Shown here in pieces: positions 29,053-37,867 of a DNA stretch of 64,000 nucleotides. The stretch is from Prevotella sp. UBA4268 (GTDB lineage Bacteria > Bacteroidota > Bacteroidia > Bacteroidales > Bacteroidaceae). Each line of letters opens with the position of its first letter. The first letter of the stretch is position 1. The DNA lies in contig DGWC01000009.1 in assembly GCA_002395135.1 (NCBI GenBank), positions 1 through 64,000 on the forward strand, in the 5' to 3' direction. The notes beneath the pieces were generated by a model. It made no database searches and was not told the DNA's origin. It saw only the letters and a list, made by a program, of their open reading frames with translations. The position numbers were made by a program, and so were the translations under genes.

Positions 29053-31026
29053 ATGAAGAAAAAACAATGGCTGCTGTTGCTGGCTGGCTTACCGCTGATT
29101 CTGGGCGCACAGAATCCCATTATACGCGACCAGTTCGCGGCCGACCCTACCGCGCGCGTATTTAATAATAAGGTGTATGTATATCCGTCTCACGACATCC
29201 CCGCTCCCCAAGGGCAGCGGCAAGACTGGTTCTGCATGGCCGATTATCATGTGTTTTCTTCTGATGACCTCGTCAACTGGAACGACCACGGCATCATTCT
29301 CTCGCAGGAGAACGTGCCTTGGGGAAAGTCTCATGCCTATTCCATGTGGGCACCCGACTGCGTGTGCAAGAACGGGAAGTATTATTTCTTTTTCCCGAAT
29401 GCACCGAAAGACGGGCGCGGCTTTGCCATCGGTGTGGCCACGGCTGACAAACCAGAAGGACCGTTCACCTGCGAACCCGAACCTGTCAAGGGCGCGGAGG
29501 GCATTGATCCCTGCGTGTTGCTCGACGACGACGGTGCGGCCTATCTCTATTGGAGCGGCATGGGCATCCGCGGAGCCAGGCTGAAGGACAACCTGAAAGA
29601 GTTGGATGGCGAACTGCAGGAAATCAGTTTCCCCCAGCGCGAGGGTGCGCCGGCAATGCCAAGCATGAAAGTAGGCGGGCAGCAGATGGAGGGACTGCCC
29701 GACGGTTTCAAGGAAGGACCATTCGCTTTCAAGCGCAACAATTGGTATTACCTCACGTTCCCGTGGGTGAGGGCTGAGAACGGCACGGAGACGCTGGCCT
29801 ATGCCATGTCGCGCTCGCCGCTCGGTCCGTGGGATTTCAAAGGCGTTTTCATGGCAGAGCACGACAATGGCTGCTGGACCAATCACCACAGTTTCGTAGA
29901 GTTCCGCGGTCAGTGGTATCTGTTTTATCATCATAATGACTACTCTCCGCGGATGGACAAGCGCCGCTCTGCCCGCATCGAGCGCGTGGCGTTCCGTAAA
30001 GACGGCACCATCGAGGAAGTGAAACCTACCTTGCGTGGCGTAGGCATTACTCCATCTACTGACCGAATAGAGGTAGACCGCTATAGTGCTGCAGGCAATG
30101 GAACCACCATTGACTATATCGATTCACTCGATTGTTTCCGCGGCTGGTATGCATCCCTGCCGAAAAAAGGCAGTTGGGTACGTTATTGTGAGGTGGACTT
30201 CAGTCCCCTGCGTAATGGTGCCTATGCTGTTGTGCAGGTGAGGGCAAAAGCCAACACGAGTCTGACTTTATTGTCAGGTAAGAAGCAGATTGCTCGTATT
30301 CCCGTGACGGTTATCACCGAGCGTGGCGCTTTCCGACGTGACCAGAGCAACCAGTGGCTGACACTGACCGCTCCGTTGACGTCGTTGCCGAAGGGCATTT
30401 CTGACATCACCGTGACTTGTGAGGGCGAAGCAGTAGATGTAGACTGGGTGCAACTGCGCAACCGTCCCGACTATTTTACCTCTGTTCCTGTTGGCGCTGC
30501 GCCTTTGCCGCCTGATGCCAATGGCTTCATCCGCCGATGGACGCTCTTAGAACCCGTCCGCCATGAGGTACGCTCGAATACTATTCTGACCGAGAACTAC
30601 CTGAATGACATGGTGGCCAAGGAGTGGCCCAAGGTGAACCCAAAGAGAGGCAAGTGGCATACGATAGACAGCCAGACCTACAACGTCCGTGCGTTCCGCT
30701 TTGCCGAACTGACTGGCAACGAGCCCTACAACGCCCTGTTCTGGGGCACGGCCATGATACTCTGCCCAGTAGAGCTGCAGAACGTGCGGTTGGCCGCAGG
30801 CAGCAATGGCGCTTCCTGCTGGTGGGTCAACGATGAGCCCGTGCTGACGCTGGACGGCGACCGCCGTATGGTGCAGGACGATGGCATGTCACAGCGCCTG
30901 ACGCTCAAGGCTGGACTTAACGTGGTGCGCTTCTGTCTGGTCAATGGCCCCGGGCTGAGCGACTTCTGCGTGCGCTTCGTCAATGAGAAAGGTAATTCGA
31001 TAACTCAATTTTTAATGCTACGATAA
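29053..31026 (+). CDS. GH43 glycosidase with CBM6-like and extra C-terminal beta domain
   Basis: 657 residues from ATG 29053, which gives signal peptide MKKKQWLLLLAGLPLILGAQ and a leader of about 30 nt; ATGs at 29026 and 29035 are alternatives. GH43 propeller about 22-330 with Asp31 in FAADPTARVF, Asp152 in GIDPCVLLDDD and Glu221 in FKEGPFAFK. A CBM6-like module (about 355-475) is suggested by FRGWYASLPKKGSWVRYCEV and ends ITVTCEGEAVDVDWVQL. The last 150 residues form a further jelly-roll-like domain that I do not recognise (WTLLEPVRHEVRSNTILTEN). It probably releases arabinose or xylose side groups. The next GH43 starts 1 bp after its stop, so they are translationally coupled. Confidence 0.82.
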   Translation: MKKKQWLLLLAGLPLILGAQNPIIRDQFAADPTARVFNNKVYVYPSHDIPAPQGQRQDWFCMADYHVFSSDDLVNWNDHGIILSQENVPWGKSHAYSMWAPDCVCKNGKYYFFFPNAPKDGRGFAIGVATADKPEGPFTCEPEPVKGAEGIDPCVLLDDDGAAYLYWSGMGIRGARLKDNLKELDGELQEISFPQREGAPAMPSMKVGGQQMEGLPDGFKEGPFAFKRNNWYYLTFPWVRAENGTETLAYAMSRSPLGPWDFKGVFMAEHDNGCWTNHHSFVEFRGQWYLFYHHNDYSPRMDKRRSARIERVAFRKDGTIEEVKPTLRGVGITPSTDRIEVDRYSAAGNGTTIDYIDSLDCFRGWYASLPKKGSWVRYCEVDFSPLRNGAYAVVQVRAKANTSLTLLSGKKQIARIPVTVITERGAFRRDQSNQWLTLTAPLTSLPKGISDITVTCEGEAVDVDWVQLRNRPDYFTSVPVGAAPLPPDANGFIRRWTLLEPVRHEVRSNTILTENYLNDMVAKEWPKVNPKRGKWHTIDSQTYNVRAFRFAELTGNEPYNALFWGTAMILCPVELQNVRLAAGSNGASCWWVNDEPVLTLDGDRRMVQDDGMSQRLTLKAGLNVVRFCLVNGPGLSDFCVRFVNEKGNSITQFLMLR

Positions 31027-31027
31027 G

Positions 31028-32482
31028 ATGAAGAAACTTGTTCTATTATCCTTGATATCCCTCAGTCTGTGTGTCCTTCAAGTCAGTGCCCAAGTGGGCC
31101 AGCCGTATATCCACGACCCTTCGACTATCGCCGAGTGTGAAGGCAAGTATTATACCTTCGGAACGGGTGGGGGAGGACTCATCTCGGACGACGGATGGGC
31201 GTGGCATGGCGGTGCCGAGCGTCCTGGAGGCGGTGCGGCTCCCGATGTGCTGAAGATAGGCTCCCGATACCTTATTGTATATGGTGCCACGGGAGGCGGG
31301 CTCTTTGGAGGCCACAATGGGCGCATTCTCACCATGTGGAACAAGACGCTGGACCCTAAATCACCCGATTTTCATTTCAGTGAACCGATAGAAGTTGCTT
31401 CCAGCGATGGCATGGAAGACTGCGATGCCATAGACCCCAGTCTGCTGCTGGATCCGACGACGGGACGCCTTTGGGCTACCTACGGAACCTATTTTGGTAG
31501 CATCCGTCTTATCGAACTCGATCCGACGACGGGGGAGCGCGTCAGGGGCAATGTGGAGAAAGATATCGCCATTGACTGCGAAGCCACCGATCTGATCTTC
31601 CGCGACGGGTGGTATTACCTGTTAGGCACTCACGGCACGTGCTGCGACGGTGTGAACTCTACCTATAACATCGTGGTGGGGCGCTCAAGAAACGTCACCG
31701 GCCCTTATCTCGATAATGTGGGGCGCGACATGTTCCACGGCGGCGGAAAGATGGTGGTTGCTGCTGGCGACCGTGTTTGCGGCCCTGGCCATTTCGGACG
31801 TGTTGTCATCGACGACGGGGTGGAGGTGATGTCGTGCCACTACGAGGCTGATTTCGACCAAGGAGGGCGCAGTGTGCTCGGTCTCAGACCGCTGCTCTGG
31901 AAAAACGGATGGCCAGTGGCCGGCGACCGGTTCCGCGGCGGAACCTTCGAGATTGAGTCGGAGCGCAGGGGCTATGCCCTCGAACTGGCTGTTGATTTCG
32001 TACGCATTAACCAAGAGCGCCAGCCTTTCTGGCAAATCGATCCCAACGAAACCGTTACACCCATCGCCAACCAGCGGCTCGACGAGGTGATAGGCGGATG
32101 GCCCGAAGGTGAGATTCCTGTGCGTACGGGCGACTACATGTTCCGTCCTCATCAGCGCTGGACGCTCACGCCCGTACCCGAAAAGGGCGGCATTCTGGGG
32201 GGTCCCTATTATAGAATCACCATCGAGGGAACGCAGCGCGCCTTGGCAGCGACGGCTGACAAGGAGATAACCACGGTGCCTGTCTATACGGGCGACGATT
32301 CGCAACTATGGCGCGTGGAGCAACTCGTTGATGGAACCTTCCGTCTGATGCCGAAGACTATTCCTGGTACAGGTGTCATCAATAAGCGTCTTTGCCTCTA
32401 TTCCGCAGGTGACAGCACGCCCACGCTGGCCGACTACGACTTCGGCAGCGACAACTCCAAATGGAATTTCCGCAACCATTGA
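31028..32482 (+). CDS. GH43 arabinanase-like enzyme with C-terminal beta-trefoil-like part
   Basis: 484 residues with a signal peptide (MKKLVLLSLISLSLCVLQVS). Propeller about 24-315 with Asp30 in YIHDPSTI, Asp136 in DAIDPSLLLD and Glu185 in IDCEATDLIF. The overall look (GKYYTFGTGGG, GTHGTCCDGVNSTYNIVVGR) is that of GH43 endo-arabinanase/exo-arabinosidase branches (subfamily 4/5/34-like; not verified). The C-terminal 110 residues (HQRWTLTPVPEKGG, DSQLWRVEQLVDGTFRLM) resemble a ricin-type beta-trefoil fragment. It probably trims arabinose chains on arabinoxylan or contaminating arabinan. Second gene of the plus-strand pair. No terminator hairpin is visible after it. Confidence 0.82.
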   Translation: MKKLVLLSLISLSLCVLQVSAQVGQPYIHDPSTIAECEGKYYTFGTGGGGLISDDGWAWHGGAERPGGGAAPDVLKIGSRYLIVYGATGGGLFGGHNGRILTMWNKTLDPKSPDFHFSEPIEVASSDGMEDCDAIDPSLLLDPTTGRLWATYGTYFGSIRLIELDPTTGERVRGNVEKDIAIDCEATDLIFRDGWYYLLGTHGTCCDGVNSTYNIVVGRSRNVTGPYLDNVGRDMFHGGGKMVVAAGDRVCGPGHFGRVVIDDGVEVMSCHYEADFDQGGRSVLGLRPLLWKNGWPVAGDRFRGGTFEIESERRGYALELAVDFVRINQERQPFWQIDPNETVTPIANQRLDEVIGGWPEGEIPVRTGDYMFRPHQRWTLTPVPEKGGILGGPYYRITIEGTQRALAATADKEITTVPVYTGDDSQLWRVEQLVDGTFRLMPKTIPGTGVINKRLCLYSAGDSTPTLADYDFGSDNSKWNFRNH

Positions 32483-32532
32483 TCGTCCGTCATTTCCATT
32501 TCCCTGTTATCCTGTGCCTTGAAAGCATTGGG

Positions 32533-32868
32533 TCATTCCTCTGTATGTTTGTCCTTCTGATATGTTCGTTTGTTGATATAATATACGATGGGTAGGAGAA
32601 CGAGGCCGATGGCAAACTGTATAGGAGGATATTCCTCTAACAGATGGTCCGTTCCATTATCATAAATTTCAATGGGTAGCAAAAGCAGGTTGTTTACCAA
32701 TACTGCTAAATACACTGCCACCGCCAAGCGCCACAGCGTGCCCCACAGACGATAGCCGAACAACTGAAGGTATGCCACAACATAATAAAAGATAAAAGCC
32801 CAGAAAACTTTTTCATCGAAGAATAGCGCGAAGATGACCCCCAAATCCAGAATACAGGACATAAACAC
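32533..32868 (-). CDS. Small membrane protein, possibly 5'-truncated
   Basis: About 111 residues from a GTG at 32868 (ATG at 32862 also possible). Three hydrophobic segments (VFWAFIFYYVVAYLQLF; LAVAVYLAVLVNNLLLL; IQFAIGLVLLPIVYYI) and a charged end. The frame stays open for 25 more codons upstream, to a TGA at 32944-32946, and that extension (GFAPGYSKHTLPEGFF) looks protein-like but has no ATG. This suggests the gene has lost its 5' end, perhaps when the neighbouring transposon fragment arrived. No family recognised. It converges on the GH43 gene 50 bp away. Confidence 0.5.
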   Translation of the reverse strand: MFMSCILDLGVIFALFFDEKVFWAFIFYYVVAYLQLFGYRLWGTLWRLAVAVYLAVLVNNLLLLPIEIYDNGTDHLLEEYPPIQFAIGLVLLPIVYYINKRTYQKDKHTEE

Positions 32869-33118
32869 TTGGATAAAGAATCCCTCTGGAAGCGTGTGCT
32901 TGCTATAGCCAGGCGCGAAACCTATGATATTGTTCTTTCCATTTCATACTGAATACTCTTTTTGCTTCAACTGCTACCTCGTTGATGTGATATGGTTGAA
33001 ATATAAACAACGCGAGTTCGATGTTTTTGTAAAACGATCGTCTGATTATTAGGCAATTAACGATATTTTTGGTAACTTTGTATTGCCATCCGTAAAGTTG
33101 AACTAAAGAATACCGCTA

Positions 33119-33322
33119 ATGTTTATTGAGGATAAAGTTACTGAATTTTTCTGTGTTGCAGATGATTTTTGCAAGTTTTATGATGCACTGATGGCAAAAT
33201 ATACCGTAAAAGTCCCGAATAAGCGTCCGCACCACTGTGACGGGACACTCTCCAAAGCAGAAGTGATGTTGATCATGATACTGTTTCATGGTTCTGGGTA
33301 TTGCAGCATGAAGCATTTTTGA
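33119..33322 (+). pseudogene. IS982-like transposase, N-terminal fragment
   Basis: 67 codons (MFIEDKVTEFFCVADDFCKF ... SKAEVMLIMILFHGSGYCSM) resemble the first quarter of IS982-family transposases of Bacteroidota (about 300 residues). A stop interrupts after MKHF. The catalytic DDE region is missing. In another frame, sequence just downstream gives EFVELTLNKEATLDEFF, which could be a later part after a deletion, but the match is weak. Inverted repeats were not found. It is a dead insertion remnant. Confidence 0.65.
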
Positions 33323-33488
33323 ATTCGTCGAACTCACGTTAAACAAAGAAGCGACATTAGATGAATTTTTTAATTAATCAAGCGCTCAATGGCCATAATA
33401 ACCATTGAACTTATAACTACCAATCGAGGTTACCGAGTTCGGAGTCGTTACGCTCGTAAGGCCACTACAGTCATATCCTTTTTTTCAG

Positions 33489-34175
33489 TTACTTGTAAAC
33501 CACGAAACAATCCCGCATGGCAATTCTCTGTTTGATGAGTTCTTTCGCATCTTTCAGGTGAGGTTCCAGTTCCTCGGACGGCACGATGTAGATGCCCGGC
33601 TTCGTCGCTTTGCGAAAACGGTTGAAATAAGGGTCGGTGGTTATCATCCATTTCAGTTCTGCTATTTGGGGAAAGCGGGGCATGGCATGCCATAATTCTA
33701 ACAGCCTGGACTTCGTGGCAACAGTAACGCCGCATTTGCCCGTTTTCAGACGTGACACGCAGACGATGTGCTGCCGAACCCTCTTGTCGCTTTCTTGTTC
33801 CTCTTTCGTGGTGCGGTGAACAACCGACAGGTTGCGGTTGTACTTTCGGTTTATCTCCTGCATCTTTGCGGTGAAGAGTTTGCCGTGTGGCGCGGTGTCC
33901 TGCATCTGGTTGCTCATGATGTAATAGTGTATCATTTCGTGGATGATGGTGTCTTCCACAACCTCTTCCGGCAAGTCCAGCACGGTGCTGATCTTGAGCA
34001 CGAAGCCATCATAATGCCAGGAGCCGTCAGTGTTCCTTTTTCGCTGAAAGAACACTGCACCGAGAAAAGACTTGGCATTGCTGAGTTTGAAGGGTAGTGG
34101 TTTCAACTTTCCCTCAAACATCTGATGGTTGTATTCGTCAAACTTCTGTTTGATATATTCAAGCGTTGCTCTCAT
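33489..34175 (-). CDS. SprT-like zinc metalloprotease-fold protein
   Basis: 228 residues from ATG 34175, chosen because a -7 box lies 23 bp upstream; the longer in-frame opening to 34292 would run through the promoter. Begins MRATLEYIKQKFDEYNHQMF. The SprT signature HExxH is in TIIHEMIHYYIM (about residue 83), with a later His in APHGKLFTAKM. A K-rich C-terminal region follows. SprT/Spartan-like proteins are zinc-binding proteins; eukaryotic relatives cut DNA-protein crosslinks, but bacterial function is unclear. No Cys-rich zinc ribbon is obvious. Stands alone, with array B upstream of its promoter. Confidence 0.8.
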   Translation of the reverse strand: MRATLEYIKQKFDEYNHQMFEGKLKPLPFKLSNAKSFLGAVFFQRKRNTDGSWHYDGFVLKISTVLDLPEEVVEDTIIHEMIHYYIMSNQMQDTAPHGKLFTAKMQEINRKYNRNLSVVHRTTKEEQESDKRVRQHIVCVSRLKTGKCGVTVATKSRLLELWHAMPRFPQIAELKWMITTDPYFNRFRKATKPGIYIVPSEELEPHLKDAKELIKQRIAMRDCFVVYK

Positions 34176-34198
34176 TGTGCGGCACTTCTTTTTCGAGA

Positions 34199-34206
34199 CA
34201 AAGGTA
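34199..34206 (-). promoter_or_regulatory. -7 promoter box for the SprT-like gene
   Basis: Minus strand reads TACCTTTG, 23 bp upstream of ATG 34175. Confidence 0.6.
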
Positions 34207-34348
34207 TGCATAATTCTTTGTTCAGCCAAATTCAACGAAAGAAAAGCGCATTGTGTAACTGGAATGCAGCACTTTGTTTTGCTTGAAAGCACGCATTTCT
34301 TCTCTCCGTTTCATGGAAATGGAAGCGCGAAAGCGGCACGATGGCAAA

Positions 34349-34432
34349 GTAAATTAATTTGATTTGAACAGTAAATCAAATTGATTTGTAAAGTAAACTA
34401 AATTGAATTGAAAAGTAAATCAAATCGATTTG
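34349..34432. repeat. Array B: four 18-bp dyad units at exact 22-bp pitch
   Basis: Units begin at 34349, 34371, 34393 and 34415, each GTAAAYYAANTNGAWTTG-like with 4-bp spacers (AACA, TAAA, AAAA). Unit 2 is a perfect AAATCAA-A-TTGATTT inverted repeat. The units are the reverse complement of the array A family, same length and pitch. The array lies in the 470-bp gap between the SprT-like promoter and the end of xyn10C, about 80 bp from the xyn10C terminator. Confidence 0.85.
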
Positions 34433-34510
34433 CAGAAGTATTCTTTCGTTCTCTGTCATTCATTCCTTTGAGGTGGTACAAGGAAAGGAGCGAAATCTGG
34501 GGTGGGGGAT

Positions 34511-34546
34511 AAAGAAAAGAGTCTGGATTTTCACAAACCCAGACTC
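34511..34546 (-). terminator. Terminator of the xus/xyn10C operon
   Basis: On the minus strand GAGTCTGG (34546-34539) pairs with CCAGACTC (34526-34519) around a 12-nt loop, followed by TTTTCTTT (34518-34511). This is a good rho-independent terminator for the leftward operon, about 100 bp past the xyn10C stop. Confidence 0.75.
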
Positions 34547-34570
34547 CCACAAACAATGTAAAGTTCTAAA

Positions 34571-34629
34571 ATTGTCCACGATGAAGTTGGACAATGGGTT
34601 GCCTCCGGAGATGATTCGTCTCCGAAGGC
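34571..34629 (-). other. Two further hairpins in the xyn10C 3' untranslated region
   Basis: ATTGTCCA (34571-34578) pairs with TGGACAAT (34588-34595). GCCTCCGGAG (34601-34610) pairs with CTCCGAAGGC (34620-34629) with one G-U pair in the minus-strand RNA. With the terminator they make three stems between the stop codon and the T run, possibly stabilising the 3' end. Confidence 0.45.
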
Positions 34630-34645
34630 GTTTATCGAAGAGAGA

Positions 34646-36766
34646 TTATTTACCGCTCAAACCATCGGCAAAGCCGCCGTAGGTGTGCTTGCGGTTGTAG
34701 TTCAAATCCCAGAGACCAACGGGCTCTCCGCCGCGCCAGCCGCTGCTTGCCGGTGCATCGGTGATACACCACTGGCAGATGCCCCACTGCTGGTTAGCAG
34801 GAACAATCTCGAAGTATTTCTTGATGATCCACTTGTAGAGTTCTGCCATCTGTTTGTGCTGGGCCTCGGTGAGGTTCTCAGTCTTCAGTGAGTTGCCGTT
34901 GGCATCCACATAGCCCATGTCGAGTTCGCTGATGCGTACCAGTTTCTTGGAAGCAACCATGAGTTTCAGCATGTTCTCGATGGCATTCTTCTTACTTTCC
35001 TGAGTCTTGGCATTCTCGTAGCAACTGATGTGCATCTGTGAGCCGATACCGTCAATCTTGGTGTAGCCGTCAGACTCCCAACGCTCAATCCACTTGATGA
35101 GGCTCTTCAGTTTGCCGTTCTGATCCCAGTCGCTTTCCAGATTATAGTCGTTGATGAACAGTTTGATGTCATCGGGACCGTACATGCGAGCCAGTTGAAC
35201 GGCTGTGCGGACATAGTCGATGTCGCCCAGATAATCCTGCCAGAAGAAGTCGTCCTTGCTATCAGGAGTGGCATGCTGCAGGGCATAGACACCTTCTGCA
35301 TCAGGATTACCACCCGAGATGGGCTCGTTGACAACGTCCCAAGCCTTTACCTTGCCATCGCATGCTAACATCATGCCGCTGATCCACTTGTCCATAGCCC
35401 ATGTCAGTGTATCTTTCTTCTCCTCGTCGGTGAGAGGAATAGAGTTCAGTTTCAGCACCTGACATACGGTAACAGAGTAGAGGTCGAGGGTGGCATCAGC
35501 CGTCTGTGGCTTCAGAATGCAGTCGTAGTTACCGCCTTGTACGCCCGGGAAACTGAGTTTATACTGCTGGCGACCAGCCTTCACCGATACACCTACGCTC
35601 ATGTTCTGGGCATCGCCGCCCCAACCGTTCTGCATGGTGAACTGAATGCCGGAGGCATCCTTGTCGGACTGCAGGTCGAGATAAACCACATAGTCACCCT
35701 CTTCCAGCGGATTCTCGCCGCCTGGGAAGCAGAAGAACTGGCTCCAGCCGCCTGTGGGCACGAAGTGGAGGGCACCGTTGATAACGGGAGGCTCGCAGCC
35801 CATGGGGTAGAAGGGGAACGGACCGTCGGTATAGGTCTTCACGCGAACCTCTTTCTCTACCTCAACGGCCGGGTTCTCGAGTTTGTAGAATTCTACTTTC
35901 TCCAGATCCAGTGTGACATTGGCTGTCTGAGGCTTCAGGATGACATCGTAGTTAGCGCTGGTCGCTGCGGTGATGCCTGGGCATTGCAATTCATACACCT
36001 GCTTGCCTTCATTTACAGAGAAGTTGATAGAGATGTTCTGGGCATCGCCACCCCATCCGTTCTGTACGGTGAGTTGCAGACCAGAGGCATCCTTGTCGGC
36101 TGTGAGGTAAAGACGAATGAGATAGTCGCCCTCTACGAGTGGGTTCTCGCCACCGGGGAAGCAGAAGAACTGGTTCCAGTTGCCGTCTGGCTCGTAGTGG
36201 ATGGCACCGTTGATAACGGGAGGCGTGCAGCCCATGGGGTAGAAGGGGAACGGGCCGTCCTGATAAGTTTCCGATGTCATCAGTTTCTCCAGTTTGGCAT
36301 TGGGGTCAATGTCCAGTTCCTTGTCCTTAATCAAACGGTTCAGCCATTTCACGGGCTGCTGGGCGTGCCATGCCAGTGTGTGGCCATAGACGTTCAGACC
36401 GTTCTCTGTAGCCCTGCTGACAAAGTTCTCCACGGTGCTGAAATCCATGTCTCCAAAATCACCGACACACGATGCCATCTTCATGGCGTTGCCGACCACT
36501 ACCTCGTCGAAGTTGGCGTTGGCCAGACGGGTAATCATACCATCGGCATTATAGTCTGCCGCTGCCAGCGCACCACCCAACTTGAAATTGGGTGCTGCGG
36601 AGCGGTTCACATATGTCTTCAATGCGTCATAGTCTTCCAGATACTCATAACCTGCAATAGAGGCTGGCTTCTCGAAGGCATACTGCAACTTGTCGTCGTC
36701 CACGCAAGAGGTGGTAACGGCCAAAGCCACCAGCATTGTTCCTAATATCTTATTTGTATGTTTCAT
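34646..36766 (-). CDS. xyn10C: Surface GH10 endo-xylanase with CBM pair inserted in the catalytic barrel
   Basis: 706 residues. Lipobox TTSC (Cys21) indicates a surface lipoprotein. The GH10 barrel begins at about 45 (FKLGGALAAADYN; GHTLAWHAQQPVKWLN) and is interrupted at about 165-440 by two carbohydrate-binding modules, each starting with DGPFPFYPMGC. It resumes with acid/base Glu481 in AWDVVNEP and nucleophile Glu614 in VRISELDMGY. This barrel-interrupted layout is that of P. bryantii Xyn10C and related surface xylanases of Bacteroides xylan loci. It makes the first cuts in polymeric xylan outside the cell for import by XusA-D. Last gene of the xus operon, 37 bp after xusE. Confidence 0.95.
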   Translation of the reverse strand: MKHTNKILGTMLVALAVTTSCVDDDKLQYAFEKPASIAGYEYLEDYDALKTYVNRSAAPNFKLGGALAAADYNADGMITRLANANFDEVVVGNAMKMASCVGDFGDMDFSTVENFVSRATENGLNVYGHTLAWHAQQPVKWLNRLIKDKELDIDPNAKLEKLMTSETYQDGPFPFYPMGCTPPVINGAIHYEPDGNWNQFFCFPGGENPLVEGDYLIRLYLTADKDASGLQLTVQNGWGGDAQNISINFSVNEGKQVYELQCPGITAATSANYDVILKPQTANVTLDLEKVEFYKLENPAVEVEKEVRVKTYTDGPFPFYPMGCEPPVINGALHFVPTGGWSQFFCFPGGENPLEEGDYVVYLDLQSDKDASGIQFTMQNGWGGDAQNMSVGVSVKAGRQQYKLSFPGVQGGNYDCILKPQTADATLDLYSVTVCQVLKLNSIPLTDEEKKDTLTWAMDKWISGMMLACDGKVKAWDVVNEPISGGNPDAEGVYALQHATPDSKDDFFWQDYLGDIDYVRTAVQLARMYGPDDIKLFINDYNLESDWDQNGKLKSLIKWIERWESDGYTKIDGIGSQMHISCYENAKTQESKKNAIENMLKLMVASKKLVRISELDMGYVDANGNSLKTENLTEAQHKQMAELYKWIIKKYFEIVPANQQWGICQWCITDAPASSGWRGGEPVGLWDLNYNRKHTYGGFADGLSGK

Positions 36767-36803
36767 ATCAATATTCTGTTTACGAAGTCTGATACTTTAT
36801 TGA

Positions 36804-37841
36804 TTATTTTGCTTCAACCTTGAACCACTCAGACCCTACGCCACGGTCGCGAACCACGAGGGTGTCCTTGGTGGCACACTTGATGCCGTCGTAGTCGAGG
36901 GTATAGTCCAAATAGAGCACGTCGCGGTCAACTCCGCCCCAACTGTTCTTGTCGCCTTTCGACACGAACTTGCCAGTGCCTGAAGCGGCCACCTCCTTGG
37001 AGTTGGAGGTAATGGTGCAGTTGCCCTGGGCGTCGAAGTTGATCTTCAGGCGGCTGTCGATGTTGTCGCCGTTCTGATTTTTGGTCACGCGGTTCCACTC
37101 CAGCGTGTTGATGCCGAGGGTGGAGAACTGGTTCAGAAGCACTTCGTCCTTCTCTACGTAAGCCTCATGGCGTCTCACGGTTCCTGTCTTGGCACCACTG
37201 TAGGTGTCAACACCGCGGCGCAGGTAGTTGGCCTGGTAGGGGTTGATGTACTTCACTGCATAGAGCACATAGTCTTTAGGCAGTACCGACCAGTCGGTGG
37301 CGTTCATACGGCTTGGGTTGTCGATACCGTCCTGAGCCTTTCCGCAGAGAATGCTGTCGGCACCGTGCACCTGTGTCATCACCACGGGGATGACATAGGT
37401 GAGTTTGGTGGAAAGCGGGTCAGCGAAATAGGCATCGGTGAGTTGTACGGTTACACCTCCCAGAATCTTGCCGCTGGGAATGACAATCTGGTTGCTGCTA
37501 AGCGTGTAGTGGCTTGCGGGCATGGGAACGATGTCGCCACCGTCAACAAACTTATAGCCATTGCACAGCGAGTTGTCAACTTTGATGTCGATGATCACGT
37601 CGCTCTTGTTTGCATAGACACCGCCGATGGTGGCCATGATCTGACACTGATGGTTGTTGTCCATCGTGTTGTCAGTGACGTTTGGATTCTCTTCACCCAG
37701 GGTGATGGTGCGGACGGGTGTCTGGTAGGCAAAATATACGGCAGTATGGTCGTTGTCGGCAAACTCCCAGTCACCGTTCTCGCATGCGGCAAACAGCATT
37801 GTCACCAACATGGCAGAGAGATATACAATTTTCTTGTTCAT
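36804..37841 (-). CDS. xusE: XusE-like surface glycan-binding lipoprotein (DUF1735-type)
   Basis: 345 residues. Lipobox FAAC (Cys20). The N-terminal part (about 25-190) matches the DUF1735 style seen in SusE-position proteins (TAVYFAYQTPVRTITLGEEN, then YTLSSNQIVIPSGKILGGVTV). The C-terminal part contains the VLYAVKYINPYQANYLRRG segment common in these proteins. It sits between the second SusC/SusD pair and the GH10 xylanase, the position of xusE in characterised xylan loci. It probably binds xylan on the cell surface. No catalytic residues. Confidence 0.82.
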   Translation of the reverse strand: MNKKIVYLSAMLVTMLFAACENGDWEFADNDHTAVYFAYQTPVRTITLGEENPNVTDNTMDNNHQCQIMATIGGVYANKSDVIIDIKVDNSLCNGYKFVDGGDIVPMPASHYTLSSNQIVIPSGKILGGVTVQLTDAYFADPLSTKLTYVIPVVMTQVHGADSILCGKAQDGIDNPSRMNATDWSVLPKDYVLYAVKYINPYQANYLRRGVDTYSGAKTGTVRRHEAYVEKDEVLLNQFSTLGINTLEWNRVTKNQNGDNIDSRLKINFDAQGNCTITSNSKEVAASGTGKFVSKGDKNSWGGVDRDVLYLDYTLDYDGIKCATKDTLVVRDRGVGSEWFKVEAK

Positions 37842-37867
37842 AACTATTTTAGAATTTTATATTGTTT

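Noticed and set aside
33323..33488. Intact IS982 element with inverted repeats
   Set aside because: The transposase frame stops after 67 codons and no terminal inverted repeat pair was found around it.
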